A stretch of DNA of 64,000 nucleotides from Methylocapsa sp. D3K7. GTDB lineage: Bacteria; Pseudomonadota; Alphaproteobacteria; Rhizobiales; Beijerinckiaceae. Under the pieces are notes generated by a model. The model searched no databases. It worked only from the letters and a program-made list of their open reading frames with translations, and was not told the origin of the DNA. Below, one piece after another: positions 55,341 through 64,000 of this stretch; position 1 is the stretch's first letter, and each line of letters starts with the position of its first letter. The position numbers and the translations under genes are program-made. The stretch lies in NCBI RefSeq assembly GCF_029855125.1, contig NZ_CP123229.1:806001-870000 (forward strand), in the 5' to 3' direction.

Positions 55341-55694
55341 TCATTTCAACCTTCTTTTCCGGGACTTCTTCTCAATTGTCTTCACATAGGCCTCGAGCCG
55401 ATCCAGGCGCGCCTCCCAAACCGCACGCTGCTCGGCCAGCCAACGTTCAGCATCGGTCATGGCGACCGGCTTCAACCGGCAGGTGCGAACGCGCCCACTC
55501 TTCTGAGATTCAACGAGGCCGACGGCCTCCAGCACCCGAACGTGCTTCATCAGACTAGGCAGCGCCATGTCAAATGGTTGGGCGAGTTCCCCGATCGAGG
55601 CGTCGCCCTCCCCTAGACGCTCAAGGACCGCTCTCCTGGTTGGGTCCGCAAGAGCGCCGAACACAAGGTCGAGACTCGATGGTAAGTTATCCAT
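55341..55694 (-). CDS. ArsR-family transcriptional regulator
   Basis: This 117-residue winged-helix regulator starts MDNLPSSLDLVFGALADPTR. It shows RRAVLERLGEGDASIGELAQ, the recognition-helix region PFDMALPSLMKHVRVLEAVG, and the wing GLVESQKSGRVRTCRL. No metal-binding Cys cluster is visible, so it belongs to the ArsR group paired with SRPBCC proteins rather than metal sensors. It probably regulates itself and the downstream AHSA1 gene. Confidence 0.88.
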   Translation of the reverse strand: MDNLPSSLDLVFGALADPTRRAVLERLGEGDASIGELAQPFDMALPSLMKHVRVLEAVGLVESQKSGRVRTCRLKPVAMTDAERWLAEQRAVWEARLDRLEAYVKTIEKKSRKRRLK

Positions 55695-55789
55695 ATGGCT
55701 AACAATATATGCGCGCCGAGGGGCTGTCAATAATAGTTATCCGTCTGGATTACTAATCGTGCAGAGGGAGGTGCCGCCTTTGACAAAAG

Positions 55790-55824
55790 CCTCACAGCCA
55801 GATCTTATAGAGTACGGACCCTAG
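55790..55824 (+). repeat. IS5-type right end, outer copy
   Basis: This is the partner of 54596-54630. Its complement begins GGGTCCGTACTCTATAAG, which resembles the left end GGGTCAGGACTCATTTAG. With that left end it brackets the arsR/AHSA1 pair, and CTA/TA bases flank both sides. Confidence 0.6.
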
Positions 55825-55950
55825 GCAATATCCCGCCAAGGCAATTTCATTCTAGTCATATGGGTGATTTGCCTCTTTTCGCCGTTTCGCTAAAAGATAT
55901 AAAGAGCACCGGTGGCGCTATCTCGCCGCATCGGGGAGTCCCTCCACCCC

Positions 55951-57615
55951 ATGCTCGTTTCGCTCTCGATTCGCGATATCGTCTTAATCGACAAACTCGA
56001 CCTCGAGTTTGCGCGTGGCTTGACGATTCTGACCGGGGAGACAGGCGCGGGCAAATCGATTTTGCTCGACGCGTTTTCTCTCGCGCTTGGCGCCAGGGGG
56101 GACGGCGGTTTGGTCCGCCAGGGCCAAGCGCAAGGTCAAGTCAGCGCGAGTTTCGAGCTTGCCCCCGGTCATCCCGCTTTTGCGGCGGCGCAGGCGCAAG
56201 ATATTGATACGGATGGCGGCCTCATTCTCCGGCGGGTGCAACTCGCGGATGGCCGCAGCCGTGCGTTCGTCAATGATCAGCGGGTGACAACCCAAGGGTT
56301 GCGCGCGATCGCCTGTGAACTCGTCGAAATCCATGGGCAGCATGACGATCGGGCACTCGTCAATTCGAGCACCCACCGGCAGTTGATCGATGCTTATGGC
56401 GGCCTGAAAGGTGAGGCCGCCACGGTGCGCGACGCTTATGCGCGTGTCCGCGCCCTCAAGGCGGAGAGCGCCCGCGAACTGGCGCGGGTCGAGAAGGCCC
56501 GCGCGGAGGCGGATTACCTTCGCCATGCGGCTGCCGAGTTGGTTGCGCTTGCAGTCGAGCCGGATGAAGAGCCCGCGCTCTCTGAACGCCGCGCCACAAT
56601 GATGCAAGCCGAGAAGGTTGCAGGGGAACTTCGCGACGTGCAGGCGGCGGTGACCGGTGAACATTCGCCGATGCCCGGCCTCTCTGCAGCCCTGCGAAGA
56701 TTGGAACGGCGTCAGACTCAAGCTCCTCGATTGATCGCGCCTGTCGCCGAAGCGCTCGATGCCGCCCTGGATGCCCTCGATCTTGCCGGACAGGCCGTGG
56801 ATCAGGCCTTGCGAGAAGCCGATTTTGAGCCGCGCGAATTGGAGCGGATCGAGGAACGGCTGTTCGCCTTGCGGGCAGCGGGACGCAAATATACAACCGC
56901 CGTCCATGCACTTCCCCAGCTTGCCGATAAATTTGCCGCAGACCTTGCCGCGCTCGATGCCGGCGAAGCTAGACTCATCACCTTGACACGAGACGTCGAA
57001 GCCGCGGAGGCCTCGTATGCGGCAGCGGCACGGGTTTTGTCAGCCGCGCGGAAGAAAGCGGCCGCCGCATTGGATGCCGCGGTGTGTGCCGAACTCGGAC
57101 CGCTCAAGCTCGAAGGCGCCTGTTTCATGACGGAAATCAGCAAAGAGGCGGATGGTCCCGACGGGTGCGATCAGGTCGAATTTTGGGTGCGAACCAACCC
57201 CGGAACAAAGCCCGGGCCATTGATGAAAATCGCTTCGGGCGGCGAACTCGCACGCTTCATGCTGGCGCTGAAAGTGGTTCTCGCCGACCGCGGCTCGGCG
57301 CCAACACTTGTCTTTGATGAAATCGACACTGGCGCCGGTGGCGCGGTCGCCGATGCCATGGGCCAGCGGCTGGCGCGGCTCGCCTCCCGCGTGCAAGTGC
57401 TGGCCGTCACGCATGCGCCGCAAGTCGCGGCGAGAGCCAAGGGCCATTTCCGCATCGCCAAGGATGCCACTGATAAAGGTCAGCGCGTCGCGACGCAGGT
57501 GGTCCATCTCGAAATGGACGCCCGCCGCGAGGAAATCGCCCGCATGCTCGCCGGCGCGACGATCACCGACGAAGCGCGCGCCGCCGCAGGGCGGCTGCTG
57601 GACAGTGCTGGGTAA
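55951..57615 (+). CDS. recN: DNA repair protein RecN
   Basis: RecN is an SMC-like ATPase of double-strand-break repair. The 554-residue protein opens MLVSLSIRDIVLIDKLDLEF, with Walker A GETGAGKS, the ELVEIHGQHDDR segment, long coiled-coil arms (about 150-340), the signature motif KIASGGELARFMLALK and Walker B TLVFDEIDTGAGG. An earlier start at 55912 adds 13 residues. In alphaproteobacteria recN usually follows bamD directly; here 1.6 kb of foreign DNA lies between them. Confidence 0.95.
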   Translation: MLVSLSIRDIVLIDKLDLEFARGLTILTGETGAGKSILLDAFSLALGARGDGGLVRQGQAQGQVSASFELAPGHPAFAAAQAQDIDTDGGLILRRVQLADGRSRAFVNDQRVTTQGLRAIACELVEIHGQHDDRALVNSSTHRQLIDAYGGLKGEAATVRDAYARVRALKAESARELARVEKARAEADYLRHAAAELVALAVEPDEEPALSERRATMMQAEKVAGELRDVQAAVTGEHSPMPGLSAALRRLERRQTQAPRLIAPVAEALDAALDALDLAGQAVDQALREADFEPRELERIEERLFALRAAGRKYTTAVHALPQLADKFAADLAALDAGEARLITLTRDVEAAEASYAAAARVLSAARKKAAAALDAAVCAELGPLKLEGACFMTEISKEADGPDGCDQVEFWVRTNPGTKPGPLMKIASGGELARFMLALKVVLADRGSAPTLVFDEIDTGAGGAVADAMGQRLARLASRVQVLAVTHAPQVAARAKGHFRIAKDATDKGQRVATQVVHLEMDARREEIARMLAGATITDEARAAAGRLLDSAG

Positions 57616-57725
57616 GGGGTGGGCAAGGGCTTTTCGTCGCCGCCTTCGAGGCCGAGCCGCAGGCGAGAGTGATCAGTTTCGAGGGTGAGATGCTCGATGT
57701 TCAGGGAGGACTGAGGTTCCCGACT

Positions 57726-57806
57726 CGTCATGCCCGGCCCCGAGCCGGGCATCCAACAACGAAAGGCGGACGCTTGGATGGTCGGTTCAAGCCCGGCCAT
57801 GACGCC
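57726..57806. repeat. palindromic intergenic repeat (REP-like)
   Basis: The left arm CGTCATGCCCGGCCCCGAGC and the right arm AAGCCCGGCCATGACGC are inverted copies that can form a long hairpin of about 80 bp. This resembles the GTCATGCCCGG...CCGGCCATGAC repeat family scattered through Bradyrhizobium/Rhodopseudomonas-type genomes. It lies between the convergent recN and pentapeptide genes and may also serve as a terminator. Confidence 0.7.
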
Positions 57807-57810
57807 ATGA

Positions 57811-59292
57811 CTATTTCATGCGGAATCGATTGCGAATGCCAAGGCCGACGAGAAAAAGGAGAATTGTACCGAGGATGGTTTGAACGGCGGAAAGGACTTT
57901 CAAGAGATCGGGAAGATTGCTGATCGTCGCAGCATCAAAATAATCTTTGCGAAAGCCAAAAACATTAAAGGTATTTGCGAAACTGAGACTCAGGGATTCC
58001 CAGGGCGATAGTATTTTGAATGGTAAGAAGATCAAGGCACCGATTGCCGCCACCACGAAAAGCCCAATCAGTGGCCTGATATAGCTGCGGCCATAATCGC
58101 AGATGATCCCATAAAGGGCGATCGGAATCCCTGATCCTCTAAATTTGCTCTCTCGCAAGATCCGGAGCGATCGCAATTCGAGAGAAAAGAATTTGAGCTC
58201 GTCCTCGTGCTTTTTTAGCCGGTCCATTTCGAGCTTGAGACAAGCATAGGCATCAACGAACACCCCCGCCTCATCCTTGCCTTTCGGAGTTGGTGGCCAA
58301 GTTATTCCACGCCACACGGTGCCCTGGTGAAGTTTGGCACCGAAAAATTTAGGAGGCTCCATGTTGAACGCCATTGTATCGAAAAAGGTTTCTCCTTTCA
58401 TCTCCGCATTGACAAAGCTGCACGTCCTTTCAAAAATTGCACTAGTGAAGCGCGTCTCCCCGAAGAATGTCGCATTCTCAAATGAGGTCTCCTCCTTCAT
58501 CTCCACTCTGACAAAGCTGCTCCGCATGTGAAATTTCGCTCCGTCAAACAACACCCGACCATAGAATTTCGTTTGATTAAAGAAGCTCTGACCAGAGAAG
58601 GTAGCGCCATGAAATGCAGCGTATCTACAAAATGTTGCGTCTCTAAACCCTGCATATTGCGAGAAAGTCGAATTTAAAAAATCGGCGGCACTAGGGAATA
58701 TCGCGCCATCAAAGCAGGCGCCACTCAAGAAAGTCACATAGATAAACGAGGCGCCACCACAGAAATTCGCACAATGAAAGTGGGCATTTCCGGAGAAAAT
58801 AACGCGATCAAAAAATGTACCACCGAAAAAGGTCGCGCCGGAGTATGAGTTAAGTTCGCCGAAGAAATTCGCGTCGACAAAAAAAGTTACCCCCGCGAAG
58901 AGATAGTCTGCAAAATATACATTGTTAGTGAATTGAACACCTGAGAAATTGATCATAATATTGAACGGAGGGAGAACCTGCGTTGCCGAGGAACTTGCTC
59001 TCTTGACAAAGGCTTCCCCAACCTCGGCTAGCTCTTCTGCGGACAAAGGGGTTAGATCTTCTGCGGGATGCCGCTTTTGTTCGATTAATTGCTCGCGTGT
59101 TTCATCGTCGAGGTTAGCCGCGAAGTAGCGATTCCAGGCGATCCGATTCTTCGTTCGCAGCTCGCTATCCTCAAGGGCAGGCTCTCCATAGAGCGTCGCC
59201 AGCAGATACCAAGGATTATCCTCGGCCTTAGACTTCTGCGGTGGCTTAGCCGCGCCTGCCCCGCTCTCTGGCTCCTCCGGATCATTGCTCAT
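57811..59292 (-). CDS. pentapeptide-repeat membrane protein
   Basis: The 493-residue protein has an acidic N-terminus, then about 200 residues of F-rich pentapeptide-type repeats (e.g. FSGATFSGQSFFNQTKFYG-like units; FFGGTFFDRVIFSGNAHFHC) predicted to form a right-handed beta-helix. It ends in a C-terminal region with two membrane helices (IGLFVVAAIGALIFLPFKIL and VQTILGTILLFLVGLGI). The start MSNDPEEPES at 59292 is preferred; the frame extends to 59478 across the parS palindrome. The role is unknown; in related proteins the C-terminus resembles an ion-channel pore domain, which is inference. Confidence 0.78.
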   Translation of the reverse strand: MSNDPEEPESGAGAAKPPQKSKAEDNPWYLLATLYGEPALEDSELRTKNRIAWNRYFAANLDDETREQLIEQKRHPAEDLTPLSAEELAEVGEAFVKRASSSATQVLPPFNIMINFSGVQFTNNVYFADYLFAGVTFFVDANFFGELNSYSGATFFGGTFFDRVIFSGNAHFHCANFCGGASFIYVTFLSGACFDGAIFPSAADFLNSTFSQYAGFRDATFCRYAAFHGATFSGQSFFNQTKFYGRVLFDGAKFHMRSSFVRVEMKEETSFENATFFGETRFTSAIFERTCSFVNAEMKGETFFDTMAFNMEPPKFFGAKLHQGTVWRGITWPPTPKGKDEAGVFVDAYACLKLEMDRLKKHEDELKFFSLELRSLRILRESKFRGSGIPIALYGIICDYGRSYIRPLIGLFVVAAIGALIFLPFKILSPWESLSLSFANTFNVFGFRKDYFDAATISNLPDLLKVLSAVQTILGTILLFLVGLGIRNRFRMK

Positions 59293-59406
59293 CGCCGCCC
59301 ATCCCCTCCCCCAAAATAGCCGCAAAAAGACAGCCGCTTTCGCCGGTCGCACCAAGCCGAGAGGCGGGCCTGACCTGCGGCTTGCCAAAACTTTTGCGTC
59401 AATCGT

Positions 59407-59436
59407 ACCAAAACGTTTCACGTGAAACATTTTGGT
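59407..59436. promoter_or_regulatory. parS centromere site within 30-bp palindrome
   Basis: GTTTCACGTGAAAC (59415-59428) matches the bacterial parS consensus bound by ParB. It is nested in a longer palindrome: ACCAAAA (59407-59413) and TTTTGGT (59430-59436) flank it, and only one base pair of 15 is mismatched. No parAB genes are in the window. Confidence 0.85.
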
Positions 59437-59572
59437 AAGGTTTCCTGCCCCGACCGGACAAGATTGATGCTTCACCAATCAGCCTTGGCCTTCGACAAAG
59501 CGCGGCAGCCCTGCCACGCCCCGCGCATTTTCTGATTCGCGCTTAAAGTTTTCTTAAAAGTTTCGCGAAATA

Positions 59573-59604
59573 GTTTCCAAACTCCCACGAGAACGATTGG
59601 AAAC
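59573..59604. promoter_or_regulatory. palindromic operator before the coiled-coil HTH gene
   Basis: GTTTCCAA (59573-59580) and TTGGAAAC (59597-59604) form a perfect inverted repeat with a 16-base spacer. Its right half ends three bases before the ATG. The right half with flank, GAACGATTGGAAACC, is the complement of the 15-mer found at 10857-10871. Confidence 0.7.
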
Positions 59605-59607
59605 CGC

Positions 59608-60117
59608 ATGTATCTTTCTCTCGGACAGGCCGCCAAGGAGGCGGGTGTCGCCAAATCCACTATCTCGAAAGCCTTGTCTTCCGGCAAGTTATCTTACCGG
59701 GAAAAAAATCCGGAGGGCTATAAGATTGATCCAGCCGAACTTTTCCGTGTGTATCCGAGAACCACGAAAACCAGTGCGGAAGACACCGCGGAAAACGATT
59801 GGCAACAGGGTCACTCTGGCGCGGAAACTATCCCCTATTCGGCGAAATTCGAGATTCAGCTTGCTGGGCTGAAGAGTCTCATCGCCGAAAAAGACCGCCG
59901 CATCTCTGATCTCGAAACCGACCGCGCGCAATTGCGCGAAGACCGTCATCGCCTCACCGAAAACTGGCAAGACGAGCGGGTCCGCCTTTTGAAATTGCTC
60001 GAGGACCAGACCGGCACCCTTAAACTGCTGACCGACGAGCGGAGCAAACTGGTGGCGGAAGTTCAACGCACCTTTTGGCAGCGGGTGTTTGGCCGTAAGC
60101 CAGCCGTGGCGGCCTAG
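59608..60117 (+). CDS. HTH protein with coiled coil (KfrA-like layout)
   Basis: This 169-residue protein has a MerR/excisionase-like helix-turn-helix at the N-terminus (MYLSLGQAAKEAGVAKSTIS, KALSSGKLSYREKNPEGYKI). A coiled coil follows at about residues 85-155 (IAEKDRRISDLETDRAQLRE), and it ends FWQRVFGRKPAVAA. The layout recalls KfrA-type DNA-binding proteins of plasmids and some chromosomal site-binding proteins, but the family is not certain. The palindromic operator overlaps its start region and no normal ribosome site is visible, so it probably represses itself. It lies 172 bp from parS. Confidence 0.75.
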   Translation: MYLSLGQAAKEAGVAKSTISKALSSGKLSYREKNPEGYKIDPAELFRVYPRTTKTSAEDTAENDWQQGHSGAETIPYSAKFEIQLAGLKSLIAEKDRRISDLETDRAQLREDRHRLTENWQDERVRLLKLLEDQTGTLKLLTDERSKLVAEVQRTFWQRVFGRKPAVAA

Positions 60118-60225
60118 TTTTCCCTCACGCGGCGCGCCGGGCAGCTTGCCCGGCCACGGACGTGCTGTCATGATTTGCGTCCAAAGGTGCGGTAGGATGC
60201 AAACCCGCCGGCCCGGGGTTCCGCG

Positions 60226-61431
60226 ATGACATCGCCCTACACCGTCCAAGTCGCGCAATCTTTGCGCGAAATCGACGCCGCGCAATGGGACGCCTGTGCC
60301 AATCCACAGGCAGATGGGCAAGCGCCGGACCCGCACGGCGATGAAAGTCATGAGGCCGAGCGGTTCAATCCTTTTATCTCGCATGCTTTCCTCAGAGCCC
60401 TGGAAACGTCCAAATCGATTGGTCCCCGGACCGGCTGGACGAGCACGCATCTTCTCGTCAAGGATACAGACGGCCGTCTCGCCGCCGCCGCGCCCGCCTA
60501 TCTCAAAACCCATTCAATGGGCGAATATGTCTTCGATCATGGCTGGGCCGATGCGTATCATCGCGCGGGCTTGCATTATTATCCAAAGCTGCAAGTCGCC
60601 GTGCCGTTCACACCGGTCACTGGCCGCAGGCTGCTCGTTGCGCCAGGGCATGGCGAGGCGGCGCGCTCGGCCTTGCTCGGCGGGCTGCGGGCCTGGCGCG
60701 AAAAAATCGAAGCCTCATCAATCCACATCACCTTCCCGACAAGGACTGAATGGGAGGCGCTTGGCGCTTCCGGGTTCCTGCAGCGGACCGGGCAGCAGTT
60801 TCATTTCCTCAACCAAGGTTACGCGGATTTCGAGGCTTTCCTGTCCGATCTCGCATCACGCAAGCGCAAGGTGATCCGGCGCGAGCGGAAGGAAGCATTG
60901 GCGGACGGCATCACGATTGAACTTCTGACTGGCGCCGATATCAAGGAAATCCATTGGGACGCATTTTTCCACTTTTACATGGACACCGGTGAGCGCAAAT
61001 GGGGCACGCCATATCTCAGCCGCGCGTTTTTCTCATTGGCCGGCGCGGCGATGAGCGAGTATATTCTTTTGGTCATGGCCAAGCGCAAGGGCCGCTATAT
61101 CGCGGGTGCCCTCAATTTCATAGGCAAGGATGCCCTCTACGGCCGCAATTGGGGAGCGATCGAGGAACATCCCTTTTTGCATTTCGAGGTCTGCTACTAT
61201 CAGGCCATCGCCTTCGCGATTGCGCGAGGACTCTCCCGCGTCGAGGCGGGTGCGCAAGGCGAGCATAAGCTGGCCAGAGGCTATCGCGCGGTTGCAACCT
61301 TCTCGGCACATGACATCGGCGACAAACGGTTTGCCCGCGCGATCGAGGATTATCTGCAGCGGGAGCGTGTTCATATCGATGAGGCGATGCGCGAATATGA
61401 GGAGCTCGCACCCTTCAAAAAGGTGCCTTGA
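60226..61431 (+). CDS. FemAB-like GNAT-family protein (DUF482)
   Basis: This 401-residue cytosolic protein is of the family annotated as GNAT N-acetyltransferase / peptidoglycan biosynthesis. It shows NPFISHAFLRALETSKSIGP near residue 50, VFDHGWADAYHRAGLHYYPK, SRKRKVIRRERKEA, and FYMDTGERKWGTPYLSRAFF. The C-terminal LHFEVCYYQAIAFAIARGLS and GAQGEHKLARGY are typical. It probably transfers an aminoacyl or acyl group; the substrate is not known. The HIT gene follows 25 bp later on the same strand. Confidence 0.85.
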   Translation: MTSPYTVQVAQSLREIDAAQWDACANPQADGQAPDPHGDESHEAERFNPFISHAFLRALETSKSIGPRTGWTSTHLLVKDTDGRLAAAAPAYLKTHSMGEYVFDHGWADAYHRAGLHYYPKLQVAVPFTPVTGRRLLVAPGHGEAARSALLGGLRAWREKIEASSIHITFPTRTEWEALGASGFLQRTGQQFHFLNQGYADFEAFLSDLASRKRKVIRRERKEALADGITIELLTGADIKEIHWDAFFHFYMDTGERKWGTPYLSRAFFSLAGAAMSEYILLVMAKRKGRYIAGALNFIGKDALYGRNWGAIEEHPFLHFEVCYYQAIAFAIARGLSRVEAGAQGEHKLARGYRAVATFSAHDIGDKRFARAIEDYLQRERVHIDEAMREYEELAPFKKVP

Positions 61432-61456
61432 ACATCAATCCAAGAGGAGCGCGCCC

Positions 61457-61888
61457 ATGCCATCGGCTTATGACGAGACAAACATATTCGCGAAAATCCT
61501 GCGCGGCGAAGTCCCGTGCTACAAGGTCTATGAGGACGATGCGGTACTCGCCTTCATGGATGTCATGCCGCAAGCCGACGGTCATGTGCTGGTCCTGCCA
61601 AAACAGCCTTCACGCAATATTCTCGATGCCGACCCCGATGTTCTTTCTGCACTGATACCGCGGGTGCAGAAAATCGCGCGTGCGGTTAAGAAGGCGCTCG
61701 CGGCGGATGGAATCACCCTCCTTCAATATAACGAACCCGCCGGCGGCCAGACGGTATTCCACCTGCATGTCCATATTGTCCCGCGCTGGACGGGTGTGGA
61801 GTTGCGGCGGCACGCGGGTGCAATGGAGAAACCGGAGGTGCTCGAAGCTTTCCGTGCCAAGATCGCGGCAGCGATTGATGGAGCTTAG
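61457..61888 (+). CDS. HIT-family nucleotide-binding protein
   Basis: This 143-residue HIT protein has NIFAKILRGEVPCYKVYEDD at the start, DVMPQADGHVLVLPKQPSRN, and the HxHxH triad in VFHLHVHIVPRW. These enzymes hydrolyse dinucleotides or AMP-lysine/adenosine phosphoramidates (Hint type). The ATG at 61457 has AGAGGAG 9 bases upstream. It forms a likely operon with the preceding gene and is convergent with clpA. Confidence 0.93.
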   Translation: MPSAYDETNIFAKILRGEVPCYKVYEDDAVLAFMDVMPQADGHVLVLPKQPSRNILDADPDVLSALIPRVQKIARAVKKALAADGITLLQYNEPAGGQTVFHLHVHIVPRWTGVELRRHAGAMEKPEVLEAFRAKIAAAIDGA

Positions 61889-61941
61889 CTGAACGGCGGC
61901 CGCCGCACGCGCATTGTCCACGCGGCAGCGGCGTTACCGTT

Positions 61942-64000
61942 TCAATGCTTCAGATCCGGCTCCTCGACCGTTTCCGACTCATCGCCGGATGCGTCGTCAT
62001 CCAGATCGTCCTCGTCGTCGCCACCTTCTTCCTTAAGGCGGCGGGATTTCGCCCGCCGCACTTCGGGTTCGGGCCGGACACGCTTTTTGCCAGCTTCGAC
62101 GATATCACGTTCCGGGCGCGGGAGAACCGGCCCTTCCGGGAACAGGAAGCCCAGTTTCTTGACACCATCTTCTTGGGTCACAACCACGACCCGCACCGTT
62201 CCGCCGTTTTTCAAACGGCCGAACAGGACTTCATCGGCAAGCGGCGTCTTGATGACCTGCTGGATCACGCGCGCCATCGGCCGCGCGCCCATCTGCTCAT
62301 CATAGCCATTTTCAACGAGCCAGCTGCGCGCCTCATCGGTGAGTTCGATCGAGACATTGCGGTCGGCGAGTTGCGCATCGAGCTGCATGATGAATTTGTC
62401 GACGACCTTGACGATGACTTCGGCGGGCAGATGCCGGAAAGTGACAACCGCGTCGAGCCGATTGCGGAATTCTGGCGCGAACATCCGGTTGATTGCCTCA
62501 AGATCCTCGCCCTCACGTTTCGTGCGGGTAAAACCATAGGCGGCGCGCGCCATGTCGGCGGCACCGGCATTGGTGGTCATGATCAAGATGACGTTGCGGA
62601 AATCGACCGACTTGCCGCTGTGATCGGTGAGCTTTCCATGATCCATGACCTGCAACAAAATATTATAGAGGTCGGGATGCGCCTTTTCGATCTCGTCAAG
62701 GAGCAAGACGCAATGGGGATGCTGGTCGATTGCATCGGTCAAGAGGCCGCCCTGGTCGAAGCCGACATAGCCAGGCGGCGCGCCGATGAGCCTTGAGACG
62801 GTGTGCCGCTCCATATATTCCGACATGTCGAAGCGCACGAGTTCAACGCCAAGACTGACCGCGAGCTGCCGGGCGACCTCGGTCTTGCCGACGCCCGTCG
62901 GTCCCGAGAAGAGGTAGCTGCCAATCGGCTTCTCGCCGTCGCGCAACCCTGCCCTGGCCAGTTTGATCGCGGCTGTCAGCGCCACGATCGCATCATTCTG
63001 ACCATAGACCACGCGCTCAAGTGTCTCGGTCAGATGTTCGAGAACCTCGGCATCATCCTTCGACACGGTCTTGGGAGGAATCCGCGCCATCGTCGCGATG
63101 GTCGCCTCGACCTCCTTGATGCCGATCGTCTTCTTCCGTTTGGGTTCCGGCAGCAGCATCTGGCTCGCCCCCGTCTCGTCGATCACATCGATCGCCTTGT
63201 CGGGCAGCTTGCGGTCGTTGATGTAGCGCGCCGAGAGTTCCACCGCAGCCTTCACCGCTTCATTGGTGTAGCGGATTTTGTGGAACTCCTCGAAATAGGG
63301 TTTCAGCCCTTTCATGATCTCGATCGCGTCAGGGATCGAGGGCTCATTGATGTCGATTTTCTGGAAGCGGCGGACGAGTGCGCGATCCTTCTCGAAATAC
63401 TGCCGGTATTCCTTGTAGGTTGTCGAACCGATGCAGCGCAGGACACCTTGCGCGAGGGCGGGCTTTAAAAGATTGGACGCGTCCATGGCGCCGCCGGACG
63501 TCGCTCCCGCACCGATGACGGTATGAATTTCGTCGATGAAGAGAATTGCCTTTTTGTGATTTTCGATTTCCTTCATCACCTGCTTGAGGCGTTCCTCGAA
63601 ATCGCCACGGTAGCGGGTCCCGGCCAGAAGCGTGCCCATATCGAGCGCGAACACCGTCGCTTCCGCGAGAACCTCGGGGACCTCGCCCTTGACGATTTTG
63701 CGGGCTAGCCCTTCGGCGATTGCGGTCTTGCCGACACCGGGATCACCGACGAGCAGCGGATTGTTCTTGTGGCGGCGGCACAGCACCTGGATGGTCCGTT
63801 GAACTTCCGGCTCGCGTCCGATCAAAGGATCGATCCGCCCATCCCTGGCCTTCTTGTTGAGATTGACGCAATAGGCATCGAGAGCGCCCTCTTTTTTCTT
63901 CGAGTCGCCGTTGTCCTTGGCATCTCTTGGCTCGCGCGCTTCGGCTTCCTCCTCGGTGCCGCGCGGCGTCCTCGAGGAATCCGTAAGGCCGGGCCGTTTG
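61942..64000 (-). CDS. clpA: ClpA ATPase, N-terminal part beyond window
   Basis: ClpA unfolds substrates for the ClpP protease. The frame is open to the window edge. Visible parts are an acidic/basic linker, the D1 start [20 protein letters not shown], Walker A GDPGVGKT, the D2 Walker [29 protein letters not shown], and the C-terminal D2 small domain ([20 protein letters not shown]). The C-terminus is an unusual 45-residue charged tail ([20 protein letters not shown]). The adaptor-binding N-domain lies outside the window; clpS is usually upstream of it. Confidence 0.95.
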   Translation of the reverse strand, partial: KRPGLTDSSRTPRGTEEEAEAREPRDAKDNGDSKKKEGALDAYCVNLNKKARDGRIDPLIGREPEVQRTIQVLCRRHKNNPLLVGDPGVGKTAIAEGLARKIVKGEVPEVLAEATVFALDMGTLLAGTRYRGDFEERLKQVMKEIENHKKAILFIDEIHTVIGAGATSGGAMDASNLLKPALAQGVLRCIGSTTYKEYRQYFEKDRALVRRFQKIDINEPSIPDAIEIMKGLKPYFEEFHKIRYTNEAVKAAVELSARYINDRKLPDKAIDVIDETGASQMLLPEPKRKKTIGIKEVEATIATMARIPPKTVSKDDAEVLEHLTETLERVVYGQNDAIVALTAAIKLARAGLRDGEKPIGSYLFSGPTGVGKTEVARQLAVSLGVELVRFDMSEYMERHTVSRLIGAPPGYVGFDQGGLLTDAIDQHPHCVLLLDEIEKAHPDLYNILLQVMDHGKLTDHSGKSVDFRNVILIMTTNAGAADMARAAYGFTRTKREGEDLEAINRMFAPEFRNRLDAVVTFRHLPAEVIVKVVDKFIMQLDAQLADRNVSIELTDEARSWLVENGYDEQMGARPMARVIQQVIKTPLADEVLFGRLKNGGTVRVVVVTQEDGVKKLGFLFPEGPVLPRPERDIVEAGKKRVRPEPEVRRAKSRRLKEEGGDDEDDLDDDASGDESETVEEPDLKH

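Noticed and set aside
1..64000. CRISPR array
   Set aside because: No set of regularly spaced identical repeats with unique spacers was seen. The only regular repeats are the Gly/His coding repeats at 20000-20400 and the short motif cluster near 10850.

Overview
The window looks like chromosome of an alphaproteobacterium of the order Hyphomicrobiales. Beijerinckiaceae or Methylocystaceae relatives are my best guess. This rests on the fused cysNC, the thiOSGE order under a TPP riboswitch, the bamD-recN neighbourhood, the CobW/WD40 pair, a FixL-type kinase and the high-GC codon use. The species cannot be fixed from the sequence alone.

Core segment 1 (1-12658) reads, from the left: the N-terminal 420 residues of a double-PAS histidine kinase running off the edge, cysNC and cysD (sulfate activation), cobU/cobP, a GlcG-like protein, a polytopic membrane protein, rpmB, ftsK with a clear terminator, and an M32 carboxypeptidase. 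A cluster of near-identical 15-bp motifs lies between ftsK and the peptidase gene.

Segment 2 (12676-45642) is a 33-kb genomic island inserted in the 3' end of a tRNA-Asn gene. A 22-bp direct repeat of the tRNA end bounds it. A P4-type tyrosine integrase lies next to the intact tRNA, and repeated GATACCAAC arm-type sites sit just inside both ends. Cargo is a patchwork: two IS5-family elements and one IS256-family element, a FAD monooxygenase, a frameshifted rpsU copy, DUF4239, a Gly/His-rich Spy-like protein, hrpB, an AEC permease, a cyclic-nucleotide-binding protein, an AmpG-like permease, phage-like fragments, VOC and cupin proteins, a DUF3095 protein, a small lipoprotein, SmbP, several broken genes, and a module of unknown genes next to the integrase. 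Non-coding stretches hold several dispersed repeats.

Segment 3 (45626-64000) returns to core genome: tRNA-Asn, tRNA-Cys, cobW GTPase, WD40 protein, acetoacetate decarboxylase-like protein and a patatin-like gene broken by one in-frame amber codon. Next come the TPP-riboswitch-controlled thiOSGE operon and bamD, which is separated from recN by a decayed IS5-like transposon carrying an arsR/AHSA1 pair. A pentapeptide-repeat membrane protein follows, then a consensus ParB site (parS) inside a 30-bp palindrome, a coiled-coil HTH protein with its own palindromic operator, a FemAB-like acetyltransferase, a HIT protein and the 3' part of clpA. The parS site suggests that this end lies in the origin-proximal part of the chromosome.

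The signals most worth following are: (a) the island boundaries and arm sites; (b) the 15-mer shared between the ftsK-downstream cluster and the operator of the coiled-coil HTH gene next to parS; (c) two otherwise intact genes each interrupted by a single TAG; (d) the transposon-borne regulator/AHSA1 pair splitting bamD from recN.
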